Assembly: GCA_007258455.2 (NCBI GenBank)
Contig: VDFB02000001.1
Location: 16,674,162-16,738,161, forward strand
Direction of reading: 5' to 3'
DNA length: 64,000 nucleotides
DNA from: Sequoia sempervirens
Taxonomy: Eukaryota > Streptophyta > Pinopsida > Cupressales > Cupressaceae
Shown: positions 1 to 11,895 of the stretch, in pieces
Layout: each line of letters opens with the position of its first letter
Numbering within the stretch: the stretch's first letter is position 1
Translations under genes and position numbers: made by a program
The notes under the pieces: generated by a model
The model's input: only the letters and a program-made list of their open reading frames with translations
Database searches by the model: none
Told to the model about the DNA's origin: nothing

Positions 1-382
1 AACAAGTCATCTACATAGTCCTTCATAAATGTGTGCATCATGTCATGAAAGATAGTGGTCATTGCAAGCTGATAGGTAGCTCGAACATTCTTCAACTAGA
101 AAGGCATGGCATTCCAATAGAATGTAATCCATGGGCATGTGAAAGTGGTTTTATCTTGGTCTTCTAGTGCAATTTTGTTTGATTATAGGTTGAAAATCCA
201 TCCATGAGTGATAACATGGTGTGCCCTACTATAAGATATATGATAATGTCAATGTTGGGAAAAGGAAAATCATCTTTCAGAAAAGCTCTGTTAATATCCC
301 AAAAATCCATACATATCTTGATGGTGTTATCTGGTTTTGAAATAGGTACAATGTTTGAAATCCATTTAGCATAGTCAATAGG
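1..382 (-). pseudogene. Ty3/gypsy reverse transcriptase, partial (element B)
   Basis: This is the N-terminal half of a gypsy-type reverse transcriptase, read right to left and cut by the window edge. Motifs seen are IDYAKWISNIVPISKP, the first catalytic block near KDDFPFPNID, LSLMDGFSTYNQ, and then YVDDL at 17 to 3, which is the catalytic YXDD box. A stop follows YNQTKLH and a small indel breaks the frame, so it is not functional as it stands. It belongs with the gag-protease region at 1,365-4,640 and 22,006-22,946 (element B). The join to the upstream coding sequence is interrupted by an inverted-repeat element at 383-1,364. Family assignment is firm; the lineage within Ty3/gypsy is not. Confidence 0.85.
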
Positions 383-1364
383 GGGTGATCCCACAATAGT
401 TCTTTAGAATTTTTGGCCAAATTGGACACTGAAATAAATTTTTTTAACTAAATCTTCACTTTTGGGCACCTATAGCGGCTAAACCGTGAGGAATTTGAAG
501 ATGATGCAAACTAGAGTTTCATGAAATTTTGTCTATAGATTCTAAATATTATTTTTTCAAAATTTTTGGAATCAAATTGCACTTCTTTTTCCATCTCCCT
601 CAAAAATGGTTTTCAGAAAACAACATTTTTAAAAAGTGATGTTCATTGTATAACGCATAACTTTTTCCATGAAGGATAAAATTCTCATTCTTTTGAATTT
701 AGATTTGTAACTCGATATCTAGTGCTTCCACTTGGTTAGATAGTTTTTTATTAAATATTTTTTCTTTAATCAAGTTTCAAAGTCAAACCAATTACAATTC
801 AGACATTACATGACCGTATAACGCGTAACATTTTTTTGTATCAAAATTCAATTTATTTTAATTTTTGTTGGATCAAGGACTTCAATATCTTGTGCACTCA
901 TATTTTTCATTTTTTTTTTATAGTCTGAAATTTTTCCACATATGCAGAATAGAGAGCTTGATTTTTAGTGAAAAGCCTCCATTCACAAGGAATAAAAAAT
1001 AAATATAATAATACAATTAAATTTATTTAAAATTATACTTTTTGGGAAGCTTATAATAAGGACTACATACTTACAAAAAATAAATTTTAAATGAATTCAT
1101 TTGATCTCCCAAAAGGTAAATCAAAAATGGTTTTTTATCAGCATTTTGATAGGTGTAAAGGAGACTCCGTTATAGGCATGGTTTAAAACTAGCAGGGTTC
1201 TATCCAAGGGGGTTTGATCTAAGGTAGTTTGATCAAACCCTCTTCAATTGGAATGATTTAAATGGAACTTTTTAAGGCTTAAATAATTATATTTTCTAAA
1301 AATATGTGATTTTAGCAAAAATAGAATCTCCCAGAAATTGTAAACCAGCTTTATGGGATCACCC
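383..1364. mobile_element. Non-autonomous inverted-repeat DNA transposon inside RT
   Basis: The RT reading frame is broken between KKLLDTGFIQL (minus strand, around 1,370-1,400) and PIDYAKW (around 380). The intervening 982 bp starts with GGGTGATCCCA and ends with TGGGATCACCC. The inverted termini extend about 35 bp with roughly nine mismatches. There is no credible ORF inside, but there are two related copies of a TATAACGCRTAAC motif at about 649-661 and 817-829. No clean target duplication is visible; TTA/CTA is possible, which would fit PIF/Harbinger, but this is weak. It is a MITE-like or deleted DNA transposon; superfamily unknown. Confidence 0.6.
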
Positions 1365-1800
1365 TAAGTTGTATAAATCCTGTATCCAATAGTTTCTTCA
1401 ATTCAACTTTTACCCGAAGGGAAATGTGTGGATGAATTTTCTCAACTTTTTCTTCACTAGCTTTACTCGAGGTGGTAGGGATAAATGATGCATGATAAAA
1501 TCTAGATCCACACCTGGTATGTCAGCGTAGGACCAAGAAAAGTTGATTTGTCTCTCTTCAAAGAACTTAGTAAAGCTTGGTTTTCTTCCTCTATCATGGA
1601 TGTTGCTAGATGTAGGGTCTTCGCCATTTCAACTGTACCAATGTTGATGGATTGTGTAGGTTCAACTAGCACCGAAGATGTCTCATGATAGTGCTTGGGA
1701 AGAGTGTCAAATATCCCATCTTTCGATGCCTCAAAGAGTTTTTCACCATTAGATGTGCTCTTTATTTTTACTTTTTCTTGATCTAATACTACCATTAAAT
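1365..1800 (-). pseudogene. Protease-RT linker of element B polyprotein
   Basis: Minus-strand coding sequence with IGTVEMAKTLHLATSMIEEE followed, toward lower coordinates, by VKVELKKLLDTGFI. These are the spacer and lead-in that precede the first RT block in plant gypsy polyproteins. It is directly upstream of the RT once the inverted-repeat element at 383-1,364 is ignored. At least one indel or stop interrupts the frame around 1,495-1,500. The linker is recognised by order and motif resemblance rather than by a defined domain. Confidence 0.65.
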
Positions 1801-2431
1801 GGTTTTCACCATTAGATCAATTTTTGATATTCATTATTTTGCAGCTAAGAGATTTGGAACTCCCCTTGTCTGAAGCTTCATTATTAGATTCAATGATGGA
1901 ACTTGTTTCGGGATTACCAGAGAAAAGGAAGTACACAATAGTGTCATCATTTGGAAAGATAGGTATATCAAGCAGCTTGGTTTGGTCCTAGTAAATTAGT
2001 TTGGGGTGTACCAATGGCAAGGAATCATTAGATTGGTTTAAGTCAAAAGGGGTAACTCTCATGATGGCAATGTCTTCAAAGTGTTCAATAGCAATGTCAA
2101 GGTCTATGATGTTACTCTCCTCCAAGTGATCTATCCCACTCGAAGTATGATCATCTTCACTAGAGTCATTGATATGTTGTGATCCAATTTCAATTGGTCT
2201 AGACCCTGAGATTTGTCCCTCCATACGTGTTGGTGCATACCTTTGTATCACATCAATTTCTTTGTCATGACAAGATTCTTCAAAGAGTGAGTCCCATTCA
2301 TATTCATTGGAATCTGTTTTGGAACTATCTTGTAATTGAAGGATTCACTCAACAATTTGCTACCTGGTTTCTTCTTTTGACTCTTCTCTATATCCTAGCC
2401 CTATTTTTTCCTTTGAATTGGTTATGGTAGG

Positions 2432-2698
2432 CTATATTGGTTCTATGATACCCTCTTTTCTTTTGCCGATAGGACCTTTTTCTTCATATCCCATCTTCTC
2501 TAGGATTTTAAACCCTTTACCATATGGTTTAGTTAGCATGTTGGAGGTTGATGCTTGTGATGCTTTTTCATCCTTGTCTTCCGATTCATCTAATAAAGTG
2601 CCTACTTTTACAAACTTACCATCAAAGAGTGTGATTGGTTGTGAAGATGGTTGTCTTGATGTGGATGGCTTCCCATCTAATTTTGGTGAAGGTAGCAA
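2432..2698 (-). pseudogene. G-patch segment of element B polyprotein
   Basis: The minus-strand peptide contains KILEKMGYEEKGPIGKRKE followed by GIIEPI. This glycine-spaced pattern with the trailing EPI is the G-patch that many plant gypsy elements carry between protease and RT; it is a nucleic-acid-binding motif. Ahead of it lies a Ser/Asp/Lys-rich linker. A G-patch remnant with the same EPI tail recurs in elements D (about 11,640-11,693) and C (about 17,533-17,586), linking the families. Confidence 0.65.
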
Positions 2699-2744
2699 CT
2701 ATGAAAGACACAAGGACTGCTCAATTGAATATTCACCTATGCCT

Positions 2745-2985
2745 TTGTCTTTTGACTAAACCTTTTTCTCAAGCTGATTTGACAAAGAATTTAATTGACT
2801 TTCGTTAGTTGATGGAGTAGAATCACCAACGCCTTTTTCTTTTGACTGAACCTTTTTCTCAGGGCGATTTGACAAAGAATTTAATTGACTTTTGTTACTT
2901 GATGGAGTAGAATCACTGATACCGTTATCTTTTGATTGACCCTTTTTCTCAACCCACTTTGACAAAGAATTTAGTTGTCTTTCAT
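2745..2985 (-). repeat. 90-bp coding tandem repeat (30-residue units) in element B
   Basis: Nearly three copies of a 90-bp unit, anchored by GACAAAGAATTTA at 2,781, 2,871 and 2,961. On the minus strand each encodes a 30-residue hydrophilic unit of the type ESQLNSLSNQLEKKVQSKE followed by KGVGDSTPST. The exact multiple of three keeps the frame, so the array expanded as coding sequence between protease and G-patch, probably as a flexible linker. It is not a known domain. Confidence 0.8.
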
Positions 2986-2992
2986 TGTTTGA

Positions 2993-3620
2993 TTAACTAG
3001 GAGTGTGAAATTCCTTGTTATGTGGCACAAAAGTATCTTGGACTCTTTTGAGCATGTTGCAATATTGAGGATTGTGGGAATTAGTTGAAATGGTAATCTC
3101 TTGTCCATTGAAGGGGAATTTCAAACATTGATGATACGTTGATGACACTGCTTTCATGTCATGAATCCAAGGACGTCCCAAGAGTATATTGTATGTCAAC
3201 TCCTTGTATGACACTTGGTAGATTATATATTTTACAACTGGTCCTACTTGAATTGGTAACACTATCAATCCTTGGGAGGATATCTCTTCATCATCATAGG
3301 AGTTTATAGTGATCTTTCTTGTAGCATTAATTGCATTTTCTGAATATCCAAGTGCATAGATAAGTTTTAAAGTGTAGATATTTAGGCCAACTCCACCATC
3401 TATTAGAACACATTTGACCCAGTGTTTGTGAATTAAAACCTTAATGTGGAGGGCAACATTATGTGGATGGGTGAGTGATACATCATCATTTTCAGAAAAT
3501 GATAGGAATGAGGTGTGGTCAAGTGTCCCACCATAGCTTGAAATTGAAAAACTTCCAGATTATTTGGTACTGTGGTGGCTACTAGAGCTTGTTCCAAAAT
3601 TTATTTTTGAGCTGGTGAGA
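2993..3620 (-). pseudogene. Retroviral-type aspartic protease of element B
   Basis: The minus-strand translation contains CVLIDGGVGLNIYTLKLIYA at about 3,410-3,350. This is the position of the retropepsin active site, with Asp kept in an LIDGG rather than DTG/DSG context, as in some plant gypsy lineages. It is followed by YNILLGRPWIHDMKAVSSTY (about 3,210-3,150), the conserved second half with ILLGRPW. In an active element it would process the Gag-Pol polyprotein. The frame has stops upstream (about 3,600), so this copy is a pseudogene. Confidence 0.75.
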
Positions 3621-3660
3621 TTTTGAGAAGTTCCAATATTGATATTTGAGATGGGATTTT

Positions 3661-4194
3661 TTACAATTGGTCAACTATGTTGTATTGATGTGAAGGGACA
3701 ACAAATTTTTTCAATATAGAAGAGGCAACAGGTGTTTTAGACACATCTCCTTGCAATATTACTTTGGCTTGCCCTCTTGTGGTTATGTTGACTGGTTGGT
3801 AATCTTGTTTATCTCTGATTTTAATGACATTAATCTGATTATCAGTTGCAGTAAAATTTGTGATCAGATTTATTGGTATGATATCATTGATTTTATTTGA
3901 TTTGATGTTGACGTTGATGCCATTGAGTTGATTTTCAGTTGTAACAATGTCTTTGTTTTGATTATCATTCATAAAAATTTCTTGTTCATGCTCAATTGTG
4001 ATGTCATTAATTGGATTATCAGCTACAATAAGGTATTGCTTACCATTGGTTTGATCATCAACTACCTCAATACAAAGAATGGTAGAATCATAGACATAAA
4101 ATTTCATGATTTTCAATTTGGTGTTTGATGAAGATGATTCCCCTTTTTTAGAGTTTGGTAAAGGATTCTTGAATGCTCCATGATCATTATTCAT
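3661..4194 (-). pseudogene. Gag-protease spacer of element B
   Basis: An open 177-codon minus-strand stretch, rich in Asn, Ile and Asp, between the Cys/His knuckle and the protease. It contains repeated short units of the type NQINDI/NPINDI/NQLNGI. No catalytic motif is visible. The end, TTRGQAKVILQGDVSKTPVA, resembles the entry to the protease region of related polyproteins. It is read as part of the same decayed Gag-Pol; function unknown. Confidence 0.5.
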
Positions 4195-4640
4195 TTGAGG
4201 TCCTTCTACAAATATTTATTTTCTATCAATCAAATCTTGTAACAAATGTTTCAGTTGCATACAGTCATTTGTTTTATGGCCCTTGTTTCTATGAAAATCA
4301 CAATAATGTGCATCATTCCACCATGAAGGTTTAACTCTTGGTTCCCAATCTTGTGCCTCTGGTAATTTTATAAACTTGGCTGCAAGAAGCCCCTTTAATG
4401 CTAATTTGAGTGGCTATCCGAAAGCTGTGAATCTTCTTTGATTTGATGATGTTCGATATGGTGGTGGTTTAGATTCATGATTGTTTGGAATTTTTTTTTA
4501 TTGGTGTTTTGGTTGGTGGTTGGATTGTTTTTAGAGGCAACAACTATCAAGTTAAAGACTGGTTTTGAATTTTTTGTATCAACTGCAACATCATTGTTAC
4601 CAACATTTTTATTTCTTTTCCAAAATTTTGGTTTATCATT
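4195..4640 (-). pseudogene. Gag C-terminal part of element B with Cys/His knuckle
   Basis: The minus strand encodes an Asn-rich stretch (NKNVGNNDVAVDTKNSKP), then WEPRVKPSWWNDAHY and CDFHRNKGHKTNDCMQLKHL. The latter is the Cys/His cluster near the Gag C terminus of plant gypsy elements, presumed to bind RNA. Two or more stops interrupt it. It continues the Gag that ends at 22,006: the two pieces are separated only by element C and share the target duplication GTTAT (4,641-4,645 and 22,001-22,005). Confidence 0.75.
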
Positions 4641-4645
4641 GTTAT

Positions 4646-5752
4646 TGTAGATAGGGAAAAATCAACAAGTTTAATGTGTTGAAAAAAACAAACTAATTAA
4701 ATCCTATCAAGCACCATGAAGTACAAACTAGAATGAAAATAAAAATAAACAAAAAATATGCAAACCAATTTTCAAACTTAGATTTGATTGACCTCCATGG
4801 CTCTTCTCCACCTGCATAAGAATGCAAGATTTTGAAGGTTGATTTGTTGGACAAATGTTGGTTGCTCAATTCTGCATCATAATGACATGATGAAGATGAT
4901 AGATGAAGATGGATGGAAGATAGAAGAATGATTTTGACAACATAAGGATGTCTAAAGAATTCGATCCAAATGGCCTGTGAAAGGTTATATTTATAGAGTT
5001 TTTGAAGACAAAATATTAGTTGGCAAAGGTCAATGGTTGAGATTTAGTCTGGTAAGATGAACGGTAAGAGATGGAGAAGTTGGAGAGAAAGATGGAAGCT
5101 AGAGAAAAAGAAGGAAGATTTTTCCTTCCCACAAAACCTTTCACTAAAAAATGAAGGCAACTTGACATTTGTCAAGTTTAGTTATGAGTTGGTTTTGTAG
5201 TTGAAGATAATTCATTAATTAAATAATAAAATTATTTAATTTCATGTGACGTGGTTTTGGAAGTTTCTAATTAAATATTGAAAAATATTTAATTATGTGT
5301 GAGATGGCTTTTTAGAACATTTTAAAGATGATTTCATGATTTTGGAAAAAGAAGAATATTTAGAAGATTTAAGGATGATTTTATGATTTTGGAAAAAGGA
5401 AGAATATTTTCTTTATTTAAAATAAAGCAATGTGATTATTTAGATGATTTAAAGATGATTTCATGATTTTGGAAAAATAAAGAATATTTACTTTATTCAA
5501 AATAAAGCAATGCGATAATTAAATTAAATAAATTGTAAAGCTTATTTAATTTAATTAAGAAGAATTAGAAAAGTGATTAAACTAAATAAGTAATTAAACT
5601 TATTTAAATAAGCTAGAAGAATTAGAAAGCGAACAATATAAATAAATAATTAAATTTATTTATATGTAGATTGAATTAGAGATTTAACTAAATAACTTGT
5701 ATTTAATTAATTACCAGACTTATTATAATGTGACCATTTTTAGGTGTATACA
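4646..5752 (-). repeat. 3' LTR of element C
   Basis: A 1,107-bp copy matching 20,840-22,000. On the minus strand it begins TGTATACACC and ends ATCTACA (TG...CA). A TATAAATA box lies at 4,988-4,995 (minus). It is preceded on the minus strand by a purine tract (5,753-5,766). It lacks one copy of a segment of about 50 bp that is tandemly duplicated in the other LTR. Confidence 0.92.
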
Positions 5753-5766
5753 TTTTTCTCCTCTTT
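5753..5766 (-). other. Polypurine tract of element C
   Basis: The minus strand reads AAAGAGGAGAAAAA directly against the TGTATACACC start of the 3' LTR, the standard place for plus-strand priming in reverse transcription. The same type of tract sits next to the 3' LTRs of elements D and E. Confidence 0.85.
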
Positions 5767-7377
5767 GAGATGATGTTCGAGATGATGAGATTTGTATCGA
5801 GTAACATCATTTCAAATAATTTAAGGTATGGATAGAGGAAAATGGGTGATGATATCAAAATATGATGATGATGGAATGATGATGCGCCCTTGAGAGGATA
5901 GGCGGGTTGGAAAAACATGGGTAGGCTCTAGAAATGAAATGATAAAGGGAGGGATAAGATAAATGTTGCAAGATAGAAAGTGGATGAAGGAGATGAAAGT
6001 ACGTGCTATGTTGCAATGAAGGTGAGTAACCATGATGCTTGATATAGCACTAGACATTATGCACCAAGATATAAGGACCAAGGTGATGGTGTGTCTCGTG
6101 ACCCGGCGTAATACAACCTTGTCTAGACATATGAGGAAGTAAAATTAGAGCATTAAAGTCCTAATGCACAAAAGGTATGATATGACCTTAGATGCAAAGG
6201 ATAGTGCAAAAAGCTACTCCAACATACACAAGATATGAATATTAAGTGGAATGATATGGATTTGATATAAATACAAGATAAAATGATAACACACACAAGC
6301 AAGCATGCACAAATGATTCAAAAAAAAAACAAGGTATTGCCCCTGTCAAGCTGTAAACCGTTGATTGATTGATTGATTGATGATGATGATAGTGTTGTCA
6401 TTGCAGGGAATGATATATCCCTAGATCAACACAAGAATGATGATAATTGATTGATTGATTGGATTTACAACAAGAGTAGGATCAAGACCAAAGGATGTGA
6501 TTGCATAATTTGACAAGATTGATCTACTTGATTGGTATGCACTAAGGATTGACTTGCATTTGGATTATTGCTTGGATTGATTCAATTGAGTTGATTGGAT
6601 GCAATGGTTTTGAGGAAAATGATTGATTTGGTTGAATGGTTGGATGATTGGATTGAGGTGAGGGATTGAATCGATGAAATTCGAAGAAGTAATTAGATGG
6701 ATTGATTTTATTGCTTGGATTTTTGTTGGCTATTTGATTTTTTTTGTATTTTTGGGGATATTTTGATTTTTTTGGATTTGTTTGAGATGTTTTCTTTTTT
6801 TTTTGGGATTTTTGAAATGTTTTGAATTTTTTTGTATTTTTGAAATGTTTTGATTTTTATTTTAGATTTTTTGAAATATTTTGATTTTTTTTGGATTTTT
6901 GAAATGTTTTGATGTGTCAAAGGATGAAAATTTGAGTAGCCTTTGTGCTAGAGACCAATGTCAAGGGGAAAACCAAGTCTAGGTGCAAGGAGATAGATGG
7001 GATTGATGGATGAAAGGGGGGGTGATGGGATAAGGTATAAAAGGCTCATGATATACGGATGGATGGAAAGGATAGGTCATAGTGAATGGAATGGATGTAT
7101 GCATCATAGGAGAGCAAGGATGTGATCGTCAAAGACTATGTCGCATAGGAATAACATGCCCCATTCTAGGAACAATACTTAGTATTTTTATGGACAAAAT
7201 GTATGACAATAGGATAATGATATGATTGGTTTAGATAGGATGAGGTATGTCAAGAGATACCCAAAAACTGTTTCAAAATTTTCCCCCTATATCTTCATCA
7301 AAATCAAAAGGAGAAGGGTGGATGAATGGACTCGATATGATAGGTATGTATGATGGCTAAAGATGGTAGGTAGGATG
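5767..7377 (-). other. 3' noncoding zone of element C
   Basis: No credible ORF. Holds a GATT-rich microsatellite-like zone at about 6,361-6,720 and an A-rich tandem array (next entry). It is the segment of C between the D insertion and the 3' LTR. The target duplication GAAAT of D lies at 7,378-7,382. Confidence 0.6.
6715..6915 (-). repeat. A-rich tandem array in the 3' zone of element C
   Basis: On the minus strand, about six degenerate units of roughly 30 nt of the type AAAACATTTCAAAAATCC, separated by AAAAAATCAA. The translations it yields are low-complexity shadows. Arrays of the same composition occupy the same relative place in elements D (13,440-13,640) and E (58,500-58,930). Confidence 0.75.
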
Positions 7378-7382
7378 GAAAT

Positions 7383-8633
7383 TGTAGACACCTAAAAATG
7401 ACCTAGGCCTGCAAGCTTCATTTTGACCACTTTTGTCCTAGCATAATTATGACATTTAATTATGTCCTTGGTCCACATTCGACTATTGATTAAATAATTC
7501 ATAATTATTTAATTAATTCATGTCCTTTATTCTTCATGATTATTAAATAAATAAATAAATTTATTTATTAAATACGTCATTAATTGTTTAAGTCTTCCCT
7601 TAATTAAATAAATTTCTTAATTTATTTAATTTCCTTTCTTCATTAATTCTTCCTGATTATTAAATAAATAAATTTTATTTATTTATTTATTTGATGTCAC
7701 TAATTGTCACAATTAGATAAATTTATTAATTTATTTAATTATTCAGTCTTATCTTCTAAATTAAATAATTATTTTTAATTATTTAATTATTAATTTCACT
7801 TTTCTCTCATTTTAAATAAATGAAAATATTTAAAATGATTTCATTTTATTAACTTTCACTCTTTTTAGTAAATAATTTGAAAAAGATTATTTACTTGTCA
7901 CACAAAATCATCATTTTGAATTAATTAAATTCAAAAAGATATTATTCTTCTAAAAATCAAGTAATCGGGCAGATTCTTGATTTTTCAAATCTAATCTTCA
8001 GTCCAAATCTTATCTTCTTGATTTTTCGAATCTCACAAATCAGGCAATCTTATCTTCTTGATTTTCAAAAATCTCTATTTTCTAATTAATATTATCTCAT
8101 TTATTCTGCACCGTCGATCCGATTATCTGAGATATTATTTTAACCATTCGATTAATTATTTTTCCCTAACCCTAATTAGGGATTCTCAGACTTAATCTGG
8201 ACCTTTCATTTTAGGTTCTTGTCATCAATTAATCTCATATGTCCACTCAAAATTGTGTTTTCTATAAAATACAATTTTGCTCATAATTTCAGGATTGGAC
8301 AACTTCATTTTTAATTTAATAGTCGTTATAGTCATTTGGCATTAGAAGTCATTATTTTCATAGACATTGTCATAGTCATAGGCATTTAGACATTGCATAA
8401 ATCCTTCAAATCTTGTTGTAGGTCTTAGACATTTGCAGATTGCTCACACAATGAATCTGAGGGCAAAATATCATCCAGCAAGCAATAAGGTGCTATGGAG
8501 GTAATCATGGAAAATGTGATTTATAGGTATAACCGTTTTATTGCTTAATTTCCTTTGTACTTGATAGATCTTTGGGTTTTATTATTATGCTTTCAATTTA
8601 TTGAATCTAACCTAAATTAAATCCTTAGTTACA
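7383..8633 (+). repeat. 5' LTR of element D
   Basis: Starts TGTAGACACC and ends TTAGTTACA. A TATAAAAT box is at 8,263-8,270. The first third is very AT-rich with runs of TTAAATAAAT. A TTGGTGAACCTAATG primer-type sequence follows immediately. Same length as the 3' copy. Confidence 0.93.
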
Positions 8634-10115
8634 TTGGTGAACCTAATGTTTTGTAGAAAAATTTGTGTGTGTTCTTGTTTGTTTTCATTGTTTTGCAGGT
8701 TACAACCAAGAAATCATACGAAATCTCGTCACTTTCTTTCAAACACAGAAACATTGGCAAATAAAACATTTTAAAATGGTTTCTGGGTTTTGTAGATCTC
8801 TCTCTCAGCTTTCTAGAACATCAACCGGTTTTAAATTTTGTTAATATTTGAGAAAGTTATGGGCATGTTAGTAATCGTGGTTTTTTTAATTTAACTTTTA
8901 AAACCCGCATTTTTCTTTTGTCTATAACATTCTTTTTGTGTAGAATCGTGGAAAATCCTTTATGGGTTTTGAAGCTTTGATTTTCAGCTTTCCATGGATA
9001 TCTACCACTTAAAATTTTGTTAAGTTTGGAGGAAGTTATCACTATTTTAAGTTTGTTGTTTTCATTTAAGTTTTTATTTTTTATTTTTGTTACTAATATT
9101 TGTTGGCAACATGTGGCATTGGAGTTTTTCGTGGGTTGAAGACAAACACTAAAACTACTAACGGATTGTCTTGTAGGTTCGATCGTCAAAGACCAAACAT
9201 CAAAACAATGTGTTTGCATTTTTAGTAGTGTAACTCACATTTTATTTGGTGCAATTAAAATGAATATCTATTTGATCATGTTTGAATGTGTTTGCAAAAC
9301 AGTAGGCGAGTATGCTCTCACCTTGTGAAAACTCAATGATCAGAAAATCAAACCCGTTTTTATCTGTTTTTACCCTTCACGATTTGGTATATCGGAGTAT
9401 CCTCTCCCCTTGGGCATTAATGCGATCCTGGGTGTAAGAGAAATGGTTACTGACTCTAGAACTTAGGCATGTTCTAGTGGAAAAAAGTACTCACCCCAGG
9501 ACAACTCAAACCAGTAGCACCCTGACACCGAGGGACTTCCAGCCGGTATATAAAAGTGGGTTCTTGGGGAAATCCCAAGAATCACGAGTGTGGTTCCGAC
9601 GAGATGGATCTGAAAGGGGACTCTCGCTACATGGATCATGCCCCACGAATGGAATGCCCGAATTAAATACCCCTTGTTTTAGTGTCCAACCATTCTTTGG
9701 CCATTGCTTGTTATAGTGTAGGGTATAGTATCATGCTCGAAGACACTCACTATTGATCCCCTTGAGTAGAGATAGCAGTTCTTGGGAAGTCACTACCCAA
9801 GAATTTGAATTTGGTGTGCTCGAATGACGTTAATAAGCCGTGGAGGGGAGCCAATGCCACCAAAATTCTAAGCTATCCGCTCTCGAGAAGGAAAGGTGTT
9901 TATCACCAATCTGGGGTATATCAGTGGGCTATACCAAGTATACAAACCCTTGGCCTTTTGGCCTTTTAGGATTGTACTTGTCTCATGTGTGCTTGCTTAC
10001 AGTCAAAATATCGTGCTTGCAAGTGTTTTCTGGATACTGAAACAAACCAAACAACGGTCAAACATTTAGAAACAACCAAGTCAAACATTGGACCTTTTCT
10101 GATCCATTTCACAAC
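8634..10115 (+). other. Leader of element D with primer site and two matching hairpins
   Basis: About 1.5 kb between LTR and ORF. It begins TTGGTGAACCTAATG, in the primer-binding position; I could not name the tRNA. Two hairpins share the same eight-base stem TTCTTGGG/CCCAAGAA: 9,561-9,581 with loop GAAAT, and 9,779-9,803 with loop AAGTCACTA. Short ORFs here look incidental. A long structured leader would suit an RNA packaging or dimerisation signal (inference). Confidence 0.6.
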
Positions 10116-11437
10116 ATGAACATGCAATCTTTATCAAAAAATATTTTTGAACCATTCATAGAAAGAGACCAAAATGGACGAGTATATTTCAAAGACATAG
10201 AAGTTGCAACGCAAAATCTTGACATAGTCTCCTTTGTAAAAAAATATATCTTACATGACCCTCAAAGGTATCTAGCCATGCTTTTGGACTTAGGGGCTAA
10301 GTTACCACAAGGCTTTGACATAAATACTTTGCCACCATCTATCTACCCTCACAATCAACAGTCACTTGACACAAATCCTGCCATTAATTCACAACAAACG
10401 TCCACTTATCACCCTTATCCTAACCTTGACAAGGGAAGCCAACTATCAACTAGTCCATTCCAAACCTCCACATCATATGCTAGTCCTTCACCTATTAATC
10501 CCATCCAAGTTTGCATCCCTTATCAACCATCTACCAACTCATGTCAAGTCCCCACATCATACCATATTGATCTAGTCCAAGTCTACATGTCCTTTTTCAT
10601 CAACCTTACACCAATCTAGTCGAAGTCTCCATGTCATATCCTTGTCCTTCAATAGTTAATCCAGTCCAAGACTCCATGACATATCCAGTCCAAGACTCCA
10701 TGTCATATCTGGTCCAAGTATCAACGTCATACCCTAGTCCTTCACATATAGGTCCAATGCAAGTACCCATGTCCTATCCTAGTCCTTCATATACTAGTCC
10801 AGTCCAAGTCTCCATGTCCTATCCTAGTCCTTCATCCATTAATCATTTTCAAGTCATCCCCTCACAAGCCACATCTAGTCATGAAATTTTTTTCATTGCT
10901 CAAAGTCAAATCCCATTGTCTAAACTTGAGAATCCATGTCAAAATGAAAGCCCAAAGCATGACCTTATAATGTCACCCTCATGTCAAGAACAAGGTAGTT
11001 CATCCAATGACCCTATCTTTCAGTCCATCCATGAAGTCCTTTAAGACAATCATGACATCCAGAACACACCTCTCCTTGACAACGACTCTATTTCCGACTA
11101 TATAATACATGACAACCCCATCTTCGAGCAAGACCCTACCATTGACCAAGAAATCCAAAACGATCCACTCCTTGACCTTTATGCCATTCATGATCAAACA
11201 CTTGTCGACCCTATAAAAGCCTTGACTATTGACACTTCCCACGATGAGACACTTGCCTTCATGGGACACATAGACGATATTCCTCCAAAACAAGAATCTT
11301 CCACTAAGGACATGCTTGCATATGATCACGTTATAGCTAAAATCATTGGACTCTATGACACTAAACATAATGATGGCTTCGTCATTTCCTTGGAAGCACC
11401 AACAGAATCATCTAAACCTGACATGTCACACAATTAG
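10116..11437 (+). pseudogene. Gag-like N terminus and Pro/Ser-rich repeat region of element D
   Basis: ATG at 10,116 opens 167 codons. Residues 39-70 (SFVKKYILHDPQRYLAMLLD, then LGAKLPQGFD) align by eye with the Gag N terminus of element B (FMENIFEKDGKKYFLMLANQ, then DLKLPNDF). The stop at 10,617 and a frame change lead into a second frame from 10,631, with one more stop at 11,042. This second part is built of degenerate repeats around PVQVSMSYPSPS and then an Asp-rich stretch. There is no capsid-type globular domain, no RT and no protease. It is probably a Gag replacement or scaffold protein; function unknown. Confidence 0.6.
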
Positions 11438-11895
11438 ACCAAAGATATCAGTTAGGAATATGTCCAACATGATAATGAAACTAAGACACGTTATCAACTA
11501 GGGTAATCTATCTTTGTCAGAGCAGGCTTTCTTATAGACGAAAATATTACAAGTGGCAGTATCCACATACTTAATGATGGGTTAGCATCTTGCTTTCAAA
11601 ACAAAAAATACCCCATCGCAAATAGAATCTGTCAAAGCATGCAATATCAAGGCAAAGGACTAGGCATACACGAGCAAGGCATTCTAGAACCAATACAACT
11701 GGAAAACTGATATCAAGGTCTTGGCTATTCTTCGACAGCAAATCAAATATGTCGGTACCTCCTCGATACGGGGAAACCTTGTCGAGATACAAATGTCAAA
11801 ATGGAGTTCATGAGAAATCCTTGTCATAAGATTGCTTTCCAACACCCTCCACCCACACCATGAACCGTCATTCATCATCATGAATCAACCTCCCC
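11438..11895 (+). pseudogene. G-patch remnant of element D ORF
   Basis: Same frame as 10,631-11,437 but with stops at 11,438 region, 11,516 region and after LEN. Contains RICQSMQYQGKGLGIHEQGI followed by LEPI, and then YQGLGY. That is the plant gypsy G-patch layout (GKGLG...G...EPI...GLGY), seen in an intact setting between protease and RT. Here it is followed by neither. It shows that the ORF descends from a Gag-Pol polyprotein that lost its enzymes. Confidence 0.65.

Noticed and set aside
6708..6920. Lys-rich 70-codon ORF
   Set aside because: Low-complexity shadow of the A-rich array in the 3' zone of element C.
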